From NCBI RefSeq assembly GCF_009177095.1, contig NZ_AP021861.1, positions 6,182,501-6,246,500 on the forward strand: a stretch of 64,000 nt of DNA, written 5' to 3'. The translations under genes were made by a program, and so were the position numbers. The stretch is from Lacipirellula parvula (lineage in GTDB: Bacteria; Planctomycetota; Planctomycetia; Pirellulales; Lacipirellulaceae). Shown in pieces: positions 61,165 to 64,000 of the stretch (position 1 is the first letter of the stretch; each line of letters opens with the position of its first letter). The notes beneath the pieces were generated by a model, which saw nothing but the letters and a program-made list of their open reading frames with translations, was not told the DNA's origin and made no database searches.

Positions 61165-62529
61165 TCAGGGGGCGAGGACGGCGGTCACCGGCAGGCTTTC
61201 CATAAACTGCTGGTACTGGTGGTCGAGGTCGCCAGCCGACTGGCCGCACAGTTCGGGAAGCGAGCCCGCTTCGTCCCGCCCAGCATAAATCAGGCGGAGG
61301 AGTTCGCGAAAGGGGCGCCGATAGGCCCCTTGTTCGCCGTCGATCAAGAACGACGCCAGCCCCGCCGACTGGCTGTAGAGCGGAGCGATGTCGGGCCGCC
61401 CCTGCAATTCGGTGATCCCCAGGGCCGCGAGTTCAGCTAGCGGTACATAGTAATTGTCGGTCACGCGGCGATGGCGAGCGGCCGGAATCCGCCCCGCATC
61501 AGGATTGCCGATCGTGAAGGCCTGCCCACCCGCCAGCTTCGACGCGAGCTGCTTCAACTCCTGCAGCGTCTCGAAGTAGCATGCCACCCCTTCGACCGCC
61601 CAGGCATTGGCCGTCGCCGCGAGGTTCCGCGTCGGCTTCGACGATGACTCATAGAAGAACTGGTGGACCGCCTCGTGGGCGATCGTGCCAGGATCTTGAT
61701 CCTCGCCGGCGAAAAAGTGCGACTCCCGTTCGCGATCAAAGTAGATGCCGAGCGTCATCCCTATCTGCGGCTGGCGACGCACCAGGGCGTCGTTGTACTC
61801 GTCGCGAGTGCGGTGGTAGACGACCTTCATCGGTCGCCGCAGAAAGCCGTCGGTCTCTTTGCCGTCGAGCCGGGCCTGCAGTTCTTCCGCTGTGAGCGAG
61901 AACTCGCCGAAGAGTTGCCGCCAAATTTGGTAAAGCGATTCCAAACGAATCGCGAGGTCCGCCGCCGCGGCGCGATCGACGTTGGTGATCACCTGGAAGT
62001 GGTCGGTCCGCACCGTCCAGCCATGCTCAATCGACCGGTGACGCTCGGCATCCTCAGCGGCAGTGATCCACTTCTTGCCCCAGGGACGCAGGCCTTGCTC
62101 GTACTTGTCGGCATACTCGGCTTTGATCCAGCCGTGGTCGCGACTCCAAACGTGGCCGGTGGCGAGCATGTGCTGCGCGTACTTGCCGGCCCACTGGTTG
62201 CCGACGCGCTGGTAGCCCAACAAGCGGCGGGCGTCGGCATGATCTGGATCGAGCGCGACCGCCTGGCACGCCTGCTGAATCGCCGCGCTGACGTCGCCCG
62301 CCTCGACAGCGGCACGAGCCTTCGCAAACGCCCCCTCTGCCGCGGCCTTCGCCGACGCACTGACTTTCGGCGTCGCGCCCGTGCTGTTGTAAACATCACT
62401 AGGCACAAACAACAGCGAGCCGGGGCGTCCCGCCCCCGGCGCCTCTTCGCCCCAGCAAGGCGCAGCCGTCACCCCCACGCAAACAGCGATCAGCAAAAAC
62501 AACCGGCGGCAAGGTCGAGCAGTTGGCAC
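61165..62529 (-). CDS. TPR / DUF1570 exported protein with HExxH
   Basis: This 454-residue protein starts at a GTG. It has a signal peptide (residues 1-27, ending PCWGE) and tetratricopeptide-like helices (about 60-110, with AAIQQACQAVALDPDHADAR). Its DUF1570 domain has GTIAHEAVHQFFYES near residue 280. The HExxH pattern (H-E-A-V-H) is the metal site of gluzincin-like peptidases, and the family is widespread in planctomycetes. An exported metallopeptidase role is inferred. It is single, followed by the small membrane protein gene and preceded by repeat DNA. Confidence 0.82.
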   Translation of the reverse strand: MPTARPCRRLFLLIAVCVGVTAAPCWGEEAPGAGRPGSLLFVPSDVYNSTGATPKVSASAKAAAEGAFAKARAAVEAGDVSAAIQQACQAVALDPDHADARRLLGYQRVGNQWAGKYAQHMLATGHVWSRDHGWIKAEYADKYEQGLRPWGKKWITAAEDAERHRSIEHGWTVRTDHFQVITNVDRAAAADLAIRLESLYQIWRQLFGEFSLTAEELQARLDGKETDGFLRRPMKVVYHRTRDEYNDALVRRQPQIGMTLGIYFDRERESHFFAGEDQDPGTIAHEAVHQFFYESSSKPTRNLAATANAWAVEGVACYFETLQELKQLASKLAGGQAFTIGNPDAGRIPAARHRRVTDNYYVPLAELAALGITELQGRPDIAPLYSQSAGLASFLIDGEQGAYRRPFRELLRLIYAGRDEAGSLPELCGQSAGDLDHQYQQFMESLPVTAVLAP

Positions 62530-62550
62530 GCCTCTATTTTAGCATGCCCC

Positions 62551-62698
62551 AAGTAGCCGCCGGTTAACGACCGGCCGGAGCAGAGTGAGGAAAATGCTGA
62601 AGGGTGAATGCGGAATGCTGAAAATACAGGCTGCACCCCTCCGAAGTCGTCCACATTGACTCCCCTCAGCATTCATCCTTCAGCATTCCGCATTTCCC
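62551..62698. repeat. Repeat region: GTAGCCGCCGGT word and TGCTGAAGG..CCTTCAGCA inverted repeat
   Basis: Starting near 62551, AAGTAGCCGCCGGTTAACGA is one copy of a dispersed word. At 62591-62698 AAAATGCTGAAGGGTGAATG is mirrored by CATTCATCCTTCAGCATTCC. It fills the gap between the DUF1570 gene and the end of the isomerase-like gene. Confidence 0.65.
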
Positions 62699-62700
62699 CG

Positions 62701-63696
62701 CTACCGATCGAACGCCGCGTCAAACGCCACGTTACTCGGCGAAAAGTCGAGCTTCCGCAGGAACTCGCACGCCTCGCGGGCGCCATGCTGGCGTTCCATG
62801 CCGCTGTCTTCCCACTCGACCGACAGCGGGCCGTCGTACTTGATGACGTTCAGCGCCCGAATGATCTCTTCGAAATTCACGCCGCCTCGGCCGGGCGAGC
62901 GGAAGTCCCAACCGCGACGCGGATCGCCGAAGTTGAGATGGCTCGCCAAGATGCCGCTGCGACCGTTGAGCGTCACGATCGCATCCTTGATGTGGACGTG
63001 ATAGATCCGGTCGGGGAATTCACGAATGAATTCGACCGGATCAATCCCTTGCCAAATGAGATGACTCGGGTCGAAGTTAAAACCAAACTCCTCGCGATTG
63101 CCGACGGCCTCGAGGGCACGCCGGGCCGTGTGGATGTCGAACGCGATTTCGGTGGGATGAACTTCGAGCGCAAAGCGAACGCCGCACTCGCCGAAGACGT
63201 CGAGAATCGGATTCCAACGATCGGCGAACTGCTGGAAGCCGGCCTCGATCATCGACTCCGGCACTGGCGGGAATGAATAGAGGTACGGCCAGATGCTCGA
63301 ACCAGTGAAGCCGTTCACGACGCCGACGCCCAGTTTCTGCGCGGCGCGGGCGGTCGCCTTCATCTCTTCAGCAGCCCGCTTGTTGACGCCGTCCGGCTTG
63401 CCGTCGCCCCACACGTGCGGCGGCAGAATCGACTTGTGCCGTTCGTCGATGACGTCGCACACCGCTTGGCCAACGAGGTGATTGCTGATCGCGTGGCACT
63501 GCAGACCGAAGCGGTCGAGCTGCTCGCGCTTCGCGGCGATGTAACCAGGGTCGGAGGTCGCCTTTGCCACGTCGAAGTGATCGCCCCAGCAGGCGAGCTC
63601 GTTGCCGTCGTAGCCAAACTCGCGGGTCAGGCGGCCGAGTTCTTCAAACGGCAAATCGGCCCACTGGCCGGTGAACAGAGTGACGGGGCGCGCCAT
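62701..63696 (-). CDS. Sugar phosphate isomerase/epimerase (xylose-isomerase-like TIM barrel)
   Basis: From the ATG at 63696 the protein has 331 residues; the frame extends to 63777, and GGAG lies about 13 bases before the chosen ATG. The TIM-barrel family features are [71 protein letters not shown] and [15 protein letters not shown]. Glu, Asp, His and Glu at the metal sites are all present. Family members act on sugars or inositol in many pathways; the substrate here is unknown. No signal peptide is seen. Confidence 0.9.
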   Translation of the reverse strand: MARPVTLFTGQWADLPFEELGRLTREFGYDGNELACWGDHFDVAKATSDPGYIAAKREQLDRFGLQCHAISNHLVGQAVCDVIDERHKSILPPHVWGDGKPDGVNKRAAEEMKATARAAQKLGVGVVNGFTGSSIWPYLYSFPPVPESMIEAGFQQFADRWNPILDVFGECGVRFALEVHPTEIAFDIHTARRALEAVGNREEFGFNFDPSHLIWQGIDPVEFIREFPDRIYHVHIKDAIVTLNGRSGILASHLNFGDPRRGWDFRSPGRGGVNFEEIIRALNVIKYDGPLSVEWEDSGMERQHGAREACEFLRKLDFSPSNVAFDAAFDR

Positions 63697-63777
63697 GATT
63701 CGCGTGGCTCCTGCAGGATGAGATCGGAAAGCCGCATTGTCGCCAATTTCCCGGCGGTCGCAACCGGCCGCCGTCAC

Positions 63778-63817
63778 CCCAGTAGCCGCCGGTCAACGAC
63801 CCGCCGGAGCAGAACGG
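63778..63817. repeat. GTAGCCGCCGGTCAACGACCCG dispersed word
   Basis: CAGTAGCCGCCGGTCAACGACCCGCC... matches the words at 62551, 25949 and (inverted) 57815-57837. It is about 35 bases, contains a hairpin (CGGTCAACGACCCG), and lies upstream of the isomerase-like gene. Confidence 0.65.
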
Positions 63818-63903
63818 TGCAACATTTCCGAATGCTATAATTTCCCGAACGAGCAGAAGAATTGAACCGCAAAGGACGCCAAGGTTCGCCAAGGAATACT
63901 GAA

Positions 63904-64000
63904 ATGACTGAACCACGAAATAATCTCCATCTGCGTCTATCGGCGTTCATCTGCGGTTCGATTCTTCTCTTCGCAAGTAGCTTAGTCGCCCACGCCGCAC
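63904..64000 (+). CDS. N-terminus of a possible exported protein (3' truncated by window)
   Basis: The 32 codons from ATG 63904 read MTEPRNNLHLRLSAF and then a hydrophobic run ending LVAHAA, a plausible signal peptide. An extended -10 (TGCTATAAT, 63833-63841) lies about 62 bases upstream. The encoding DNA includes the phrase CTCCATCTGCGTCTATCGGC, which resembles a dispersed intergenic word, so the start could be spurious. Confidence 0.4.
   Translation, partial: MTEPRNNLHLRLSAFICGSILLFASSLVAHAA

Overview
The window is high-GC bacterial DNA that reads as a planctomycete chromosome, most likely Pirellulales or Lacipirellulaceae-like (inference from gene content). The support is: two PEP-CTERM exported proteins, a giant PKD-repeat surface protein with an LEPR-type N-terminus, Ser/Thr kinases with WD40 or extracytoplasmic sensor modules, a DUF1570 protein, M50/HlyD fusion transporters, a sigma-54 activator, and many families of short palindromic intergenic repeats. 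There is no rRNA, CRISPR array, phage or transposase gene. One tRNA (His, GUG) is present.

Layout. 1-6302: the 3' end of an M50/HlyD-type exporter, a 2-hydroxyacid dehydrogenase and a very large AsmA-like protein. 6410-9345: two glycolytic enzymes (pgi, apgM). 9383-11985: a signal peptidase I with an atypical active site, a small toxin-antitoxin pair, a J-domain/leucine-rich protein and a DUF2809 membrane protein. 12058-18374: an exported aldo/keto reductase, two PEP-CTERM proteins, a GT10 fucosyltransferase-like enzyme and a Tat-type ferritin-like protein. 18729-25567: a serine hydrolase, exported MsrA and MsrB, a Ppx/GppA phosphatase, nnrD and larB. 26032-29249: a three-gene ExeA-ATPase / CpsD-like / membrane-protein operon. 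29544-40302: a WD40 protein kinase and the PKD giant. 40751-49237: an exporter locus with a PqqD-M50-HlyD fusion, two further HlyD adaptors (one GAF-HlyD) and a divergent TolC-type channel. 49380-57654: an acyl-AMP ligase with carrier domain, a conserved membrane protein, a HerA/FtsK-like ATPase and a sensor-kinase fusion. 57835-60767: a sigma-54 activator, a sigma-54 promoter, a small exported protein with a GG-hydrophobic-Arg tail, and a rhombosortase-like rhomboid protease. 60823-63696: tRNA-His, a small membrane protein, a TPR/DUF1570 protein and a sugar isomerase-like protein. A secretory gene may begin at 63904.

Two things stand out. First, 57835-60767 looks like a compact regulated surface-processing module: the activator, its likely promoter, a candidate substrate and the candidate protease are adjacent. 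Second, the intergenic palindromes are not neutral filler. Members of at least four repeat families sit exactly at gene ends and supply the stop codons of neighbouring genes (pgi, larB, the genes ending at 41527 and 41608, and the activator ending at 57835). In other places a repeat encodes or extends a protein's C-terminus (11985, 15480). One family is an 86-bp element bounded by TAG at both ends.

All calls come from reading the sequence and remembered family motifs. No database search was run.
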